A stretch of 64,000 bases of DNA from Bactericera cockerelli (GCA_024516035.1 JAMCCL010000153.1:1-64000), one strand, 5' to 3'; positions 1 through 12,539 are shown, counted from the stretch's first letter. Notes: generated by a model not told the origin, from the letters alone. Translations and numbers: made by a program.

Positions 1-3000
1 GTTGTGCTGGTTCTTGGGGCCCAACACAATATATAGCCCCAAAGTAAATATTCTCTCCAAAATGATAGTACAAAATGGAAGCCTAGCCTCGGATGTAATT
101 TTGCCTTGCGACCATTTGCCGCGCGACCTGGTTGGCAGCCAGCGCAGATCTATGCCCCGAACGGTTGACTGTGTGAAATGTGCGACTTCGGGAAACAAAC
201 AAAACCATAATAAACAATGTGCAATAAGTAAAAGAATACGAGAAAGAAAATATAAGAATATTGTCAACATAGCAACATGGAATGTACGTGGCATGAACCA
301 GGCCGGCAAGATGGAGAATATCATGAAAGAAATGTTGAAGATGGAAGTTGACATCATGGGCATCAGTGAAACCTTTCTAAAAGACACAAATGATTTTATC
401 AAATCCCTACCTACCAATGAAAATTTTAGATTTATATTATCTGGAGAAAGTGAAAGCAGAAGGGGAGTAGGTTTTCATTCTAAATAAGAAATGTAGCAAA
501 TTAGTCACCAGTATTTATATGATCTCAGACAGAGTTATTGCAATAAGAGTAGAATCTAGTCCACGTAATTTCTTCATAGTTCAATGTTATGCCCCTACTG
601 CTGATAAAAGTCAAGAAGAAAAAGATAATTTCACTGACCAAATAAGAGAAGTAGTAAAACATAAGAAATGGGGAGAAGTCCTCTGCCTGCTTGGTGACTT
701 CAACTCAAAAGTGGGAAATTTAAAGTATGACAATATAGTTGGACCATTTGGTCTTGGACATAAAAACGAAGCCGGAGATGACTTCATCAACCTTTGTAAT
801 GAACTCAATGTATTTGTTGCAAATACTTGGTTTGAACAAAAAGTGTCAACCAGACATACATGGACTTCTCCTGATCATCTAGTCAAAAACCAAATAGACT
901 ACATTTGTGTAAGTCAAACATTCAGAAATGGTGTTATAAATTGCAAATCAAGACCTGGTGCAGACTGTGGATCTGATCATAATCCCGTTATGGGTAAATT
1001 CAAAATCAAATTAAAAAACAAGCAGAAGAAAAAAGCAAACTCCAAATGGCATATGGAACCACTCAAATCAAACGAAACCAAAGAAACCTTCCAAAAAAAA
1101 TTCTCAGACGAATTAGAAAAGTCAAAAATGCACAATAATACTCTAATGAACAATAATAGTAACAATGTAAATATAGAACCAAACGAATTATCACACAGCA
1201 ATGACAGATGGAATAATTTCAAATCATGTCTAATCAAAACAGCCCAAAAAACTATTGGAAAAGGTAAATCAAAGGGCAAACAAGTTTGGATGACAAATGA
1301 AATTCTAAACCTAATGGAAGAAAGAAAAAAGTATAAGAACAAACCCAATTCTGAAGATAGACAAAAATACAGACAGTTACATAGACTTATTCAAAAGAAA
1401 TGTAGAGAAACGAGAGACATTTGGATAAATAATGAATGCAAAGAAGCTGAAAATTTAGAAAAACATAATCCCGCCAAATTTCACAGCAAAATCAATAATC
1501 TGACTTGGAAAAATAACAAAATATCTCACAGCCTAATCAATGCCCAAGGAGAAGAACTGTTTGAAGCTGAGAAAATTTTAAAAAGATGGAAAGAATATTG
1601 TGAAGAGCTTTATGATGATAATGATAGACCACAACTAATAGAACAAATAAATATAACAGAAGATGAGATACCTGTGTTCACAAACGAAGAAATAATTAAA
1701 ATAATTAAAAACTTGGCAAACAACAAATCATGTGGTGATGATGATATACCAGCTGAATTTCTGAAAATCATTGACCATAAAGGTATATATGAAATTGTAA
1801 ACATCATAAATACAATTTATAGAACTGGCATCATTCCTGAAGACTTTTTACTTTCAACATTTATACCATTACCCAAAAAAAGCAAAGCTAAGAACTGTGG
1901 TGATTTTCGAACAATTAGTCTGATCTCACACACATCAAAAATTCTCCTCAGCTTAATAAGACAAAGAATACAAGACCAAATTGAGGAAAACCTAAGTGAA
2001 ACACAAATTGGATTCAGGCGTGGTAAAGGTTGTAGGGATGGAATTACTGCTCTCAGAATTATACTAGAAAAAGCCATAGAAAAAGACAAACATGTTTTCC
2101 TAGCATTTATTGACTTCCAAAAAGCTTTTGATAACATTAAACACCCCTTACTAATCAAAATTTTAAAAGACCTAAGATTACCTAAAGCTGAAAGGAGACT
2201 CATTGAATTTCTATATTGGAACCAGAAAGGTAAAGTCAAGACTATGCATGGATGCACCGATTTATTTGAAGTAAAGAAAGGCGTTCGTCAAGGCTGCATC
2301 ATATCTCCAATGCTATTTAACATATTTGTTGAACAAATAATCAATGAAACTCTAATTGACTCGAACATAGGATTCACGCTAAACGATATGAAAATTAACA
2401 ATTTAAGATACGCAGACGACACTCTTCTAATAACGAATACGAAAGAAGAACTAATACATATAATGAAAAAGCTTTTTGATGTATGTAAAAAATATGGAAT
2501 GAAAGTTAATATGAAGAAAACTCAAGTAATGCACGTATCAAAAAAGAAAATGGAAGACCAACATATGAACATGAAAATTACAATTAATAACGAGACATTA
2601 GATGAAGTGCAAAAATATAAATATCTTGGTGTGGAAATAACATCTGATGGCCGATGCAGAACAGAAGTTAGAAAGCGGATAGGCCTAGCCAAACAAGCTT
2701 TTTGGAAGCACAAGAATTTGATGCGAAGTGGCATCAAACTTGATACAAAACTTAGAGTGTTGCAAACATATGTATTTTCAATTTTAACATATGCATGTGA
2801 AGCTTGGACTCTGAATGAAGAATTAGAGAATAATATAACAGCATTTGAGTTTTGGTGCTACCGCAGAATACTCAAAATCAGCTGGCGAGACATGGTAACA
2901 AATAAGAAGTACTGAGGAGAATGAAGTTACTTAAAACAAATGTACTAACATCAATAAAACAAAGGAAAGCAAGATACGCAGGGCATGTTATACGTGGATC

Positions 3001-3230
3001 AAGTGGACCCCTCTTGGCACAAATTATTGAAGGCAAAGTAGAAGGAATGAGAGGAAGAGGAAGACCAAGGAAGAAATGGATAGACAACATCTTGGAATGG
3101 ATGAACACACCAAAATTTGAAGAATGTAAGAGAATGGCAGAAGATAGAATCCAATGGAGACAAAATGTTTGGAGAATAATATAGCAACCTTCTGAATTAG
3201 AAGAAGCTACCTGTAATGTAATGTAATAGA
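1..3230 (+). mobile_element. degraded APE-type non-LTR retrotransposon (RTE/craniofacial-protein-2-like), cut by the window start
   Basis: The reading frame encodes an apurinic-type endonuclease (about 270-1010: WNVRG, SETF, GDFNSKVG, SDHNP) followed by a reverse transcriptase (FIDFQKAFD near 2107, GVRQGCIISP near 2285, RYADDTLL near 2405). A C-terminal stretch (2921-3184) has GHVIRG and RGRGRPRKKW, typical of the tail of these LINE proteins. The frame is broken twice: once near 470-490, where a one-base shift separates the first 161 codons from the rest, and again near 2900-2915, where the frame stops and resumes in another frame. The copy is therefore a pseudogene. The 5' end lies outside the window. 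The 3' end is probably just after 3184, where a short TAATG-like repeat is seen. Clade assignment (RTE or Daphne-like) comes from motif memory only. Confidence 0.85.
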
Positions 3231-3548
3231 CTTATTTAGCATTCTAATGGTGCATTATAAATAGTTTAATGCATACTGTAGTATCTGTTTAGTGGTGTTC
3301 TTATTTACCCCCGCCTGTTCGCATTTACCCCCGCCTGACGGGGGTAAATGCGAACACATTATACAATATTAAAAACGAACTTTTTAATGGCAATATGTGC
3401 TTTTTATGTACAAATAATACACCAAAATTGTACTTTGTGTCTTTAGCCACCTGTATGATAATATGCAAAGTTTATGGACACAGAGGATAGTGGTTTGAAT
3501 CCTAACCACGAAGGTAGTCAGCTCTTATCAAATAGGGTATCTCTATCT

Positions 3549-3917
3549 TGCAAATAATAGTAATAATAATAATTTCGTGTCCGTGAGATAGGTAAAGATA
3601 CCTAAATCACGGTGGTGAGAGGATTATATGGACGCCCAGATCCAATGTCTAGGCTCCTTTCATGTCCATTGATTCTATTTGGTTTTAACATCCTGACTTG
3701 AGGTAGACAGGACGGGGGTTTCACCCTCTATTCGCTGGGAATCGTACCAGCTACCCACAAAAACCTCACCCAGCCTGGGTGGGGCCGGAATCGCCAGCCT
3801 CACATGTTTGGAGGGGACAGAATTTTCTGTGCGAAAAGTCTGCTCCAACCGGGAATCGAAGTAAGGATCTTTGGACTACGGGCAGTAGTCACAACCGTTA
3901 CGCCACGGAGGCTGGTA
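3549..3917 (-). repeat. tRNA-headed SINE, family A, near full length
   Basis: On the minus strand this starts at 3917 with a tRNA-like head: an A box in TGGCGTAA-GGTT and a B box close to GATTCCCGG. It is followed by AGACTTTTCG-CA, a central domain containing CAGGCTGGGTGAGG, the string GTTAAAACCAAATAGAATCA, and a tail ending in (ATT)n at 3549-3575. Other copies lie at 14154-14405, 24250-24450, 46308-46585 and 61971-62213. The pol III boxes and trinucleotide tail are visible in the sequence; mobilisation by an RTE-like LINE is inference. Confidence 0.75.
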
Positions 3918-4224
3918 TTAAAGCATAATAATAGTAATAGTTAATTATGAGAGCTTTTGAAAGGTGTTTTTATATATTTTTTTTTAATTTTTTTTTTTTT
4001 ACAGATTTTGGTCTTATCAATAGTTTCTAGGTCATTGTCAATCTCAGATTTGTCTTCTTCTACCTTCATTTCTTTCTTTATTTTTGAAACTGTTCCCCCT
4101 ACATTTCTTTTCGTTTTCTACACTTTCATTTTTCTTCCTTTCTTTTGCTATGTTCAAGTACACAAATACCTTCATTGGGTCCAATACATTAGGGTACTAA
4201 TATCTTGGTACTTCTTACAACCTC

Positions 4225-4409
4225 CCAGTATTTCAGGATTTTGAGCCTTACGTTTGGAAAATTCTACTTTGGTTTGCGGAATCTCAAAACACTGCCGTTG
4301 CTCTTCTGACAGCCAGGTTGCCATTAAAAACATCTAATACGATAGCAGATATCATTTGTGCTTCTGTATACAAAGGAGGTGGTTTCTTCTTCTTGTATTT
4401 TCGGGGCAT
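4225..4409 (-). pseudogene. remnant of a pipsqueak-type HTH transposase or CENP-B-like protein
   Basis: The minus strand reads MPRKYKKKK, then a helix-rich stretch ending in GNLAVRRATAVF, which looks like the N-terminal HTH_psq DNA-binding domain of pogo/Tigger-like transposases. At about 4284 the frame stops, but the expected continuation (EIPQTKVEF, the end of the HTH) is present in the next frame, so a small indel has broken it. Further downstream on the minus strand, towards 3960, only stop-rich T/A-rich DNA is seen. It lies inside the TIR element at 3295-4517 and presumably derives from its transposase. Confidence 0.5.
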
Positions 4410-4517
4410 TCTGAGTGTTTTGATAAATACAAAAAAAGTTATAGGGTAAAACAAACACCCAAAATATGCGTTCGTAATTACCCATAGCAAAAAAAATGCG
4501 GGGGTAATTAAGAACAC

Positions 4518-5484
4518 CCAAAAACTATAACTTAAAAAATGGTTAAAACAATTATTTTTGTAAAATAATAACCAAAAACATGCTTATCAATAATTAAAAG
4601 TAAAATAATGATGAAAATTCAAGTACCTAACACTTACCTAAAAAATTGTTTTAAAAAAATCAAAAACTTCAAAAATCAATTTTTTTGATAGATCTATTTT
4701 CACTAGCTTACTAACTACAACTGAAAATAAATACTATCGAAAACTCGTGTTCAACCTGTAAAAACAATTCAAAATAATAGTATTCAACCACCAGATTCGA
4801 AATATTTTATCCTGTTTAGGTACAATGACCACTGTTCGTAATTACCCCCTGTTCGTAAATACCCCCCTTGACCCTAACTATTCATTTTTCCTTACGAGGT
4901 ATGAGTGGACCCCGAACATCCAAGAACATCCAAGATCTTACAATAAATATAATACAAGTGAGTTATACAAGTTTGTATTCCAGGCATCCAGCTACTTACC
5001 CTTCGTCAGTTGTCCAATTTGTGCTTCTGAATTTTTTACTTTTGCATTTACAATGGCTTCATCTGAAAGGGAATCAGGAAACCAGTAAGTTGGTCTGAAT
5101 AATTACGGGGCAATTGTATTTCACCACTTCACAACAAAGCTTTAATACGTATAACGTGAGTGATCTTATGAAACTGTATCTGAAAAAGCCTATGGGGAGA
5201 TGCCGTCCTTTTTCATTATATGGCCTGGGTTATACCTATTCAAATTAGAGAATCTCACCAACACAGCATGTGATTGATGTGCAGTAACTCTTTGATAAAA
5301 CATTAGATTTGCACTTCGAGAAAATTGGCCATGATACCTATGACAATCCATGCACGACTGATATTGCTGTTGTGCTCAACTGATTGAGGATAAATTTGAG
5401 AAGCTGGTTATTCTAGTGCATGGAGAGAAAAACACTCTTATAATACGTATATCTCCAGTCCGTAGCAGTTGAAAGTGACGTTAA
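4518..5484. other. AT-rich stretch without a supported gene
   Basis: The only pattern seen is the doubled motif GTTCGTAATTACCCCC / GTTCGTAAATACCCCCC at 4836-4868, related to the ends of the 3295-4517 element. The open frames at 4825-5098 have no recognisable domain. Confidence 0.4.
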
Positions 5485-5644
5485 CACTTGGACGACCGGA
5501 TGTACCACCGGTGGTACACGCGTGTCTGTACGGAATGGACCGGGTGTACCACCGGTGGCACACGCATGTACTACACCTGTGAATAGCCTAAACATCGCCG
5601 GTCCCACGGGAGAACTTACTAAAAACATGCCGGTCGTCTATGTG
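5485..5644. mobile_element. piggyBac-like MITE with TTAA target duplication
   Basis: The element is 160 bp, flanked on both sides by TTAA (5481-5484 and 5645-5648). Its ends are inverted: CACTTGGACGACCGG at the left and CCGGTCGTCTATGTG at the right (13 of 15 match). Inside are two palindromes 44 bp apart, TGTACCACCGGTGGTACA (5501-5518, perfect) and a one-base variant at 5545-5562. TTAA duplication with short TIRs is the hallmark of piggyBac. There is no coding capacity. Confidence 0.75.
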
Positions 5645-5648
5645 TTAA

Positions 5649-7686
5649 AATGCAAAAACAGCTTGTACTTACATCCCAAGATAGCCAGAAATAAAATTGT
5701 CATCAAGAGTATCTTGCTTCTGTACTCACTTATCATGGTTTTCTGAGCAATCGAGATTAAGAATATTTTAGTGTTACTACCTACGTTCGTACGTGTTTTA
5801 TTTCAACAATTTTCTCAAGTGTAATGTATATTTCAACAATTTTCTCAAGTGTAATGTAAACTATTAATTTGTTTATTATCAATATCGTAAGACCACTGTC
5901 AGTCGTCAACTGACTGGGTAAGGAGATATGGTGTAGGTGTGATAATGAATATTGTGAGTGACGCATGTACTTCACCGCAGATAATGTTGTATCTATCATC
6001 ACGAATTTGAAATTAAAATTCTAAAGTAATATTGATAAGAATAGCCCTAGTTTTTTTACAGTTATCTAACTAGACTTCATGGGCCAGCTTGACTAACTGA
6101 CTGATACACTGAGAAAAAAAAAACTTAATCTGTTTCTTGACTGTCGCTCAAATACATAGGTACAAAAACATCAAATTGGATAAAAACATGCTCCTACAGA
6201 TCTGCATTTTGAATAAAAAATGATACCTGTATTTGTGATTCTAAAAGTAAAGTGAATCTAAAAATTAAATAGCACTCAATTGAGTAATTAAAAGAGAAAT
6301 TGAGGCAGCCTCAGTCATAAATTATGCGAGAACTAAAAAAAACTATAAAACAGCACATCATGAAAATCAAACTCATCTAGAATCATAAATAAAAACTGCA
6401 TTACGGAACTGATAGTAGTGGTGGTAGTTAACTTCGAATGTGATGATGATGATAATGGTAATAATGAAAAAGTTGGTGGTGGTTCTGGTGGTAATGTTTT
6501 ATAATGGTTATGAGAAGATTAGGTATAGGTATAGAAGCAGGAGGTAGCATTTGCAGAAGAACGGATCCATTGAGTGTTAGCCTTGATGATGATGATACCT
6601 TATGTGATTTTGATGATGTTGTTGATATTAATGATGATATTTATAATAAAATATTATTGTCATGACGATAGGCATGTTGATGATATGATGCTGATTATAT
6701 TAATGGCGATGATAATAAGATTAGAAGCAGCAGTTAGTTAGGATTTACAGAAGCTCTGATCCAATGAATGAGAGTCCTGATGTTGCAGTTGCTGATAATG
6801 GTAATGATGAAAAAGTCGATGATGGTACCAAATGATGGTTATATTGATGTCGATGATGATAAGATTAGAAGCAACAGGTAGGATATGCAGAAGCTCCGAG
6901 ACTTGAGTGGCAGCCTTGGTCATTGCTAATGTAAGCAGTGTTTGAGAGGCAATAAGTTATGAGATTAAAGAATCAGACGTTAATCCTGATGCAGAACTGA
7001 TGGCTGGTATCTCATTAGAGTCAAGCGTTTTCACGTCTTGACATTCCCAGGGTTGGAGATCGAAAATAATGTAATATGTTTCTATGTGATATCACTGTTT
7101 CAATCACAATATGTACCCAAAAATTATCAGATGGAAAAAAAAACATTTTTGAAATTCACCAATAATTTTTTTTTTATAAACCTATATTTTTGAGGTTTTT
7201 CCACATGCTTCTTCTGATTAGTATACATTTCTATATTGCTGGTTTTCTATCAAAACGAAAAGACGTAGAAATTTTTTATCTGCAAGAAATGTACAGTCAA
7301 TGTTTATGAGAACTATGTATGTAATAATTTTAGCACAAAAGAATATAAAATATAAAGACTTCTCGTGTAAATTGAGCTATATGACTGTGTAAACAGTAAA
7401 AAAAAAAAAAATGTATATACAAAAGACCCTTTCATCTTCAAAGTTAAAGATCCAACAAGTTAAGGTCTGCCGATCGTTCCCTGTGCATCACCGGACAGTC
7501 CTGCAATAAATCAAACTCTCCATGCACCTCCACGACTGGATGACGGTCAAGAGAAACTAATTATAATCACAACCAGAGTGCATATTATAAAAACATTAAA
7601 AAAGCTACCCAATTCATCAGATAATAAAACGAACCGTGGTAATTGGAAATATTTTAGTAATTAATTTTGGCAGAAGAGAGAAAAAA
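5649..7686. other. intergenic; degenerate GAT-rich repeats at about 6420-6930
   Basis: No gene is supported. From 6420 to 6930 the DNA is rich in GATGAT/TGATAA trinucleotides. A degenerate segment resembling AGAAGCAG-AGGTAG-TTTGCAGAAGCTC-GATC is repeated at about 6527-6595, 6717-6785 and 6861-6925. The rest is AT-rich and featureless. Confidence 0.4.
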
Positions 7687-8436
7687 CACTGCCAATTATG
7701 GACACAATACTTCCTCGTGATTGCTTCACATTGTAAACACGTGCCAAATTTGAGATTTTTTTAGAAAATTACTTGTATCTCTAAAACGGCTCAACCGATT
7801 TTCTTCAAATTTGTTTTATATGGTAGAATATTGTTTTTTATACATTCTAGATTCTACAAAAAATTCTGTATCGGTAAGTCGTGATCCTTATTTTTTGACT
7901 TCTTTGTCCAAAATTTCGGATTTTCTTAAATATCAGAGTCAAATCATTATTAATTTAAAAATAAATATAAAAATCCTATGTATAATAATAATATGCATAA
8001 CCATACAAAATTTCATTAAAATCGAGTGTACCGTTCACGAGATATCAGCGTTTAAGTAAAAAGTTAGTGGTCAGGCGCATAGTCTCTTTCACCAAGAACC
8101 GCTAGTACAAATTCAATGAATTTAAAATGGGACCATCTGCAGAATGTCTCCTAGATGTGTGCAAAATTTCATCAAAATCGGTAGAGTAGTTTCCGAGATT
8201 TGCGCGTTACAAGGAATCGTTTTAACAGACCGACAGACAGACCGACAGACAGACCGACAGACCGACAGACCGACAGACCGACGGACCGACAGACAGACAC
8301 AAAACCAAATTTGCTCAGGAGGTTATGAAACGTCCAGAAATATGAAAAAAATTGAAATCGGAGCAAAAAAATATTTTTTTTTACAAAAACGAACACAATA
8401 CTTCCGATTTCTAATATTAGAAATTTCTCGAAGTAA
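7687..8436 (-). repeat. dispersed repeat family F (palindromic-end MITE-like element)
   Basis: This is the reverse complement of a repeat also present at 26943-27650 and 44561-45127. One end carries GAAGTATTGTGTCCATAATT-GCAGTGT. The other carries an imperfect palindrome, ACTTCCGA-AAATTTCTAATATTAGAAAT, also found alone at 24490-24530 and 19950-19990. The interior holds a GACA/GACC microsatellite (8226-8300). No intact coding frame is seen; the 8144-8638 open frame is largely microsatellite. Confidence 0.6.
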
Positions 8437-8538
8437 AAAGTCAAGTCGATATAATCAGCAAAGAGGTTTGTGCAACAGGTATATCGGCACGCTTATCAAA
8501 CTTTGGACGCATGTGGAAATAGTGGTTGCATGTTGCAG

Positions 8539-8702
8539 CTGCCGTGGCGGAGAGGACAGAAGACAGTTCTACCTGTCCTGCTGCACAAGACGAATTGAAA
8601 TGTCAACAACAATTGCAAGCAATGTGCAGAAATGCTAAAGTTATCAGGACGTTGATGGAAGCCAGAGACGTAAATGTAGCAAGACAACTGAATAGCAGGT
8701 GA
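8539..8702 (+). CDS. possible terminal coding exon of an unknown gene
   Basis: After a candidate acceptor (TGTTGCAG, ending at 8538) an open frame of 54 codons runs to a TGA at 8700-8702. It encodes a polar, helix-prone peptide (starts AAVAERTED, ends RQLNSR) with no low-complexity bias, unlike the surrounding repeats. It lies directly beside repeat F. No partner exon, homologue or polyA signal is evident, so it may be chance. Confidence 0.25.
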
Positions 8703-11700
8703 CTTGAGGAGATGAATTTTATGCAAATTTGTTATGTTCATGGGCTAGGTTATTCTTTATTTGTTATTCTCTCTGTTAAAGATGACAATTTGGGGATCTC
8801 AACATTGGTAAAATTAATTGAAATGAAAATCATACAGTCATCCTGATAATAATTGTAATGTTTCATGAGAGTAAATAATTTTTAGATTTATTCATGAAAT
8901 ATTCACCTTGAAAAAGCATGGTACCTACTTAAGTACCTATACCTAATAAGATATTACATACTTTGTAGTAAAAAATAGCGTTTTACAGATCCGTTCGGCA
9001 GAATTACCTTCGTAAAAGATAAAAAATAGCGATTACTCTCAATTTAATGTCCCCAAAATGAACAAAAATATTGAATGCTAATTTGCCAAATCCACAGCAG
9101 AGCCCATCAGAGTACCTCTAGCACTAGTGTCCACAAAACAGATGGTAATGAGCAAATATACCTTCCTTTCAGCTGCTGTTTAGGTATAAGCTACCAACTA
9201 AAAATTCTAATAAAATTGTAAATTGGATTTGTGGTTAATTTCACGACGAATATTTATTGACAAATTCCTTGAATACAAATTGGATTATTGCGACATTTCC
9301 CTCTTTATAATGTGAATAATTCTACAATAGAGATTTCCGTGAGTGCATCGGTAGACAATAAATCAATGCAAAAAGAAACTGCAAATCTGCGATGTTGCAC
9401 AAATTCTTTGCATAACGTTTGAAATAATCAGATTAGGTTTATTGGGTACAATTTGTCTTACAATGAAACAAATTGCCCGGCTCTTGGTTGGTACTAGGTA
9501 CGTAGGTACTTAATTTAATCTGAAATGATAAATTTTTGCGATAATTTGTGTGACATTTTGCAACTGCAGTGAAGTGTGTTAAATTCGATTGGAGTTTCAT
9601 CCGGTAGGTATGCGAAATATTTTGACAATTTGGATTGGCCAGGCGAAAAAAGAGCACTTGCATGGTTGCATCCAATGCGCCTTGCAGGAATTTCTCATTT
9701 GAATATTCGGAATTGTTTTTGATCTTGTCACTTGTCATTGCAGTTCTCGTTGATTAACATTTTATTTGCATCTGCATGATATTATTATTTTATTTCTTAT
9801 ATATTATCAAAAAATATTATCATTCATCAACTTGTGGATTTTGTAATGGCCGGTTTTATATACTTGTTGATTGATTAAAACCCTTATAATTGAGAAGCAA
9901 GGGTTGAATTTTGACAAAATGCTACCAAAAAAATATCACCAGAATAAATCAATATCACATACATTCCGTGTATGTAATTCATTTTGATGGTCTGTGAACA
10001 ATTTCCATATTCAAAGTTATTACTTATTATAATATATAGCTGTACTGGTTTAACAGAATTTGGTGTACGTCCATCATTTGTTTATAGAGAACCATTATTT
10101 GAGACTTTCATAACTATGTAGGTTTAAATGTGGTTAACTATTTCATTCATAGGGTATCCAAAAACTGGTGGAAAACAGGAAAGTCATATGATGTGACTCA
10201 ACATAATTTTGCCTTGACATTGCCTCGGATATTGAATGAAAAAACGAAAACCAAACTGAGCATACCAATTGACCTTTTTCCATCCATCATTCTCCCAGAT
10301 GTTTCTGGTATTCCTCACCGGGGGCTTCGAGGTACCTTCTGGTTTTCATTCAAAGATATTAATTTGAGTCGAGGGGGTTCGAGACCCAGATATAACCAAG
10401 GAAAGTGACGGTTGATTTGAAATTCCATTTCAATAAACAAGAGCAATATCTGGTGAATATTCAGAAATTTATTGGGGTTTCTCTGATACAATGATTTACA
10501 GGATGTTTATGAAAAAAATGCTAAAACTAATAATAAAAAACTCTCGGATACTAAAAATAATACATAATAATCATAATTTATACCTACTTTGCAAATATCT
10601 ATTTATTCTTCTTAATAAATAAGTTTTAGAAACCAAAATTAAAACACTAACTTTTGTCGATTCTTTTATAAAGGACAAGATCATTTTGAAGCTTGCTATA
10701 ATTATAATTATTTTAATTGAAAAATAATTATGGTTGCAAATAATTATTATCAAAGAAGGGCAACGATGGAACTTTGAAATGCTGTTACCGATTTCAAAAC
10801 TTTCATTTGTAAGTAATATTACCCATTTTTCAGTCAAATGGTCAATTGTAGGATATGTAGGTTTCATCGCACTTTGCAGCCACCCAGTAGGATAATAAGA
10901 AATCGAGGAATCATTATAGCTCTCTTAAGAATAGGAATAAGGAATCAATACAATTGGAAAGTAACCACAAAGTAACTGGGCCTTTGAGTCTCCATTGTGT
11001 CTGGCCTTTATTCCTCTCACACCTCCCATTACGATTTCTCTCAGCCTTTGGTTTCCACTTGGACAATCATATTCGCATCTTATTGTGGAGCTGAGAAAAT
11101 CATCCACTAAGTTGCTTCCTCTGTTTTGGAGAAAGATACATAGGTAAGTATACTTCCACTGTTTTGAGTAAAAACAATAAGAAAAGAAAAGAAATATATA
11201 TTACTTTTTACAAAAACCAACACAATAAATTTCATGAGATACAAATGTCATGTTTTGAGTATGATGACTGTTTCAACACTGTGTTGTCCTCTTTGCATTA
11301 GCAAAATACCTATGCTATTACTTTTCCTTACCCAAATAATCAATTTCAGTAATGCATCTAGTGACAGAGGGAGGTCTAAAGACCTGCATAGAAAGCTGCA
11401 TTTCACTATATGCATAAACTATTATGAGTAATATAATATCATCCATAAAATCATAATATTATACTAACATCATCCATGTTTATAACCGTTTATAAAGTTG
11501 CACACAACAAATACACCTACTTTATCAAAATCGAAATCTTGCATCCATTGAATCAATCAATATGTCCAAGCCGTCATCTTTCAAAGCTAAGTAATTTGCA
11601 TTTTGAAAACCTTGATGGATTTATGTGTGCGAAAACTTAGAACCTAGTTGTTGTATTTATTTTGCCTTTGGTGGACTGACTCCAACTTGTCTACCAGATC

Positions 11701-12149
11701 TGACACGTCAGATGCATTATAGCAGTTTCTACACCGTAGTAGGATTCAATCATGGATGCACATGGTATTCGGCAATCTTGAGAAATTGCCAATTCTATCA
11801 ATTTACTTTCAAATATGACTTTACAATTTTGTAAATATCTGCATTTTTCTGTAAATAACTATATACGTACCTATATGAATTTTTAAGAAGGTTATGGACT
11901 CGAAGGCACGTTTTATACACCAGGGCTAAAATCCAGAAATCACGAGATATCACTCTCAAAACCCCTAAATCTCCCCTTCAACTGTTAAATTTGGTTCAAA
12001 TAATCCCATCAGAAGTGTTGTTTACCCAAATAATCCTATCAGAGTGGACTTGAATAGGGGTGTTTGAGAATTATGAGAGTGAGAAAACTTTCTGGATCGA
12101 AGCCCAGTTCTTGAATAAGGTCACCTAACCAATGGTAGGTATATGGTGC
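8703..12149. other. intergenic DNA, no supported gene
   Basis: AT-rich sequence without recognisable domains, tRNA-like boxes or clear terminal repeats. The open frame at 10130-10408 has an ATG but no family resemblance and no convincing splice or polyA context. Confidence 0.4.
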
Positions 12150-12310
12150 AACGTCCACATCCAGAGAAGCTCGGCCATGCCTAGATGAAGGGTGGCCATT
12201 GAAATTCGAAACCAATTGATTCCTCGTCCCACTCAGCCTGGGTGAGGTTGATGAGGTTTAAATAGCTGGATTGTGTTACCAGAAAATGCAGGATGAAACC
12301 CTCGTCTAGA
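12150..12310 (+). repeat. diverged SINE fragment with the shared central domain
   Basis: It contains a weak 5S-like head (CAACGTCCA...GCCTAGATGAAGGGTGGCC) followed by CCCACTCAGCCTGGGTGAGG and a degraded GTAGCT...GAAACCCTCGTC segment. It matches the layout of the 5S-headed SINEs elsewhere in the window but is decayed. Confidence 0.5.
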
Positions 12311-12336
12311 ATGACAGACCTATGATGTTAAAGTCT

Positions 12337-12539
12337 GTCCCGGTAGCTCAGAGGTAAAAGCGGCACTATGTGAATCCAGATATTCCAGAGTTCTCGGATA
12401 CCCAGCCGGGACATGACAAATTATCCTCCCATTTGAGATTTTTATACCCCTAAATACGTCTTGTGCTTACTGCTAGAATAATGGGACTTAATAGTCCTAA
12501 TCGGGCAGTATAAATAAGGCGATATTATTATTATTATTG
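12337..12539 (+). repeat. tRNA-headed SINE, family B
   Basis: It begins GTCCCGGTAGCTCAGAGGTA (acceptor 5' strand plus A box) and continues to CCCAGCCGGGAC, which closes a 7-bp acceptor-like stem. The body includes GGACTTAATAGTCC and GGGCAGTATAAATAAGGCGA and ends in (ATT)n. It is closely similar to 14841-15052 and, inverted, to 47472-47650. Confidence 0.8.

Larger units (their letters stand above)
3295..4517. mobile_element. DNA transposon relic with 20-bp terminal inverted repeats and a pipsqueak-HTH fragment
   Basis: The left end GTGTTCTTATTTACCCCCGC (3295-3314) is inverted at 4498-4517 with two mismatches. Just inside the left end, 3316-3356 is a perfect hairpin with 18-bp arms around a 5-nt loop, built from the same GTTCGCATTTACCCCC motif. 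The element carries a nested SINE (3549-3917) and a decayed transposase start on the minus strand. No clear target-site duplication was found. Related motifs recur outside it at 4836-4868, so neighbouring copies or a larger outer element are possible. Confidence 0.55.

Noticed and set aside
8144..8638. 164-codon open frame
   Set aside because: It runs through the GACA/GACC microsatellite and repeat family F; the encoded TDRQTDRQ run is simple sequence.
10130..10408. 92-codon open frame with an ATG
   Set aside because: No domain, no splice or polyA context, and length expected by chance in this much DNA.
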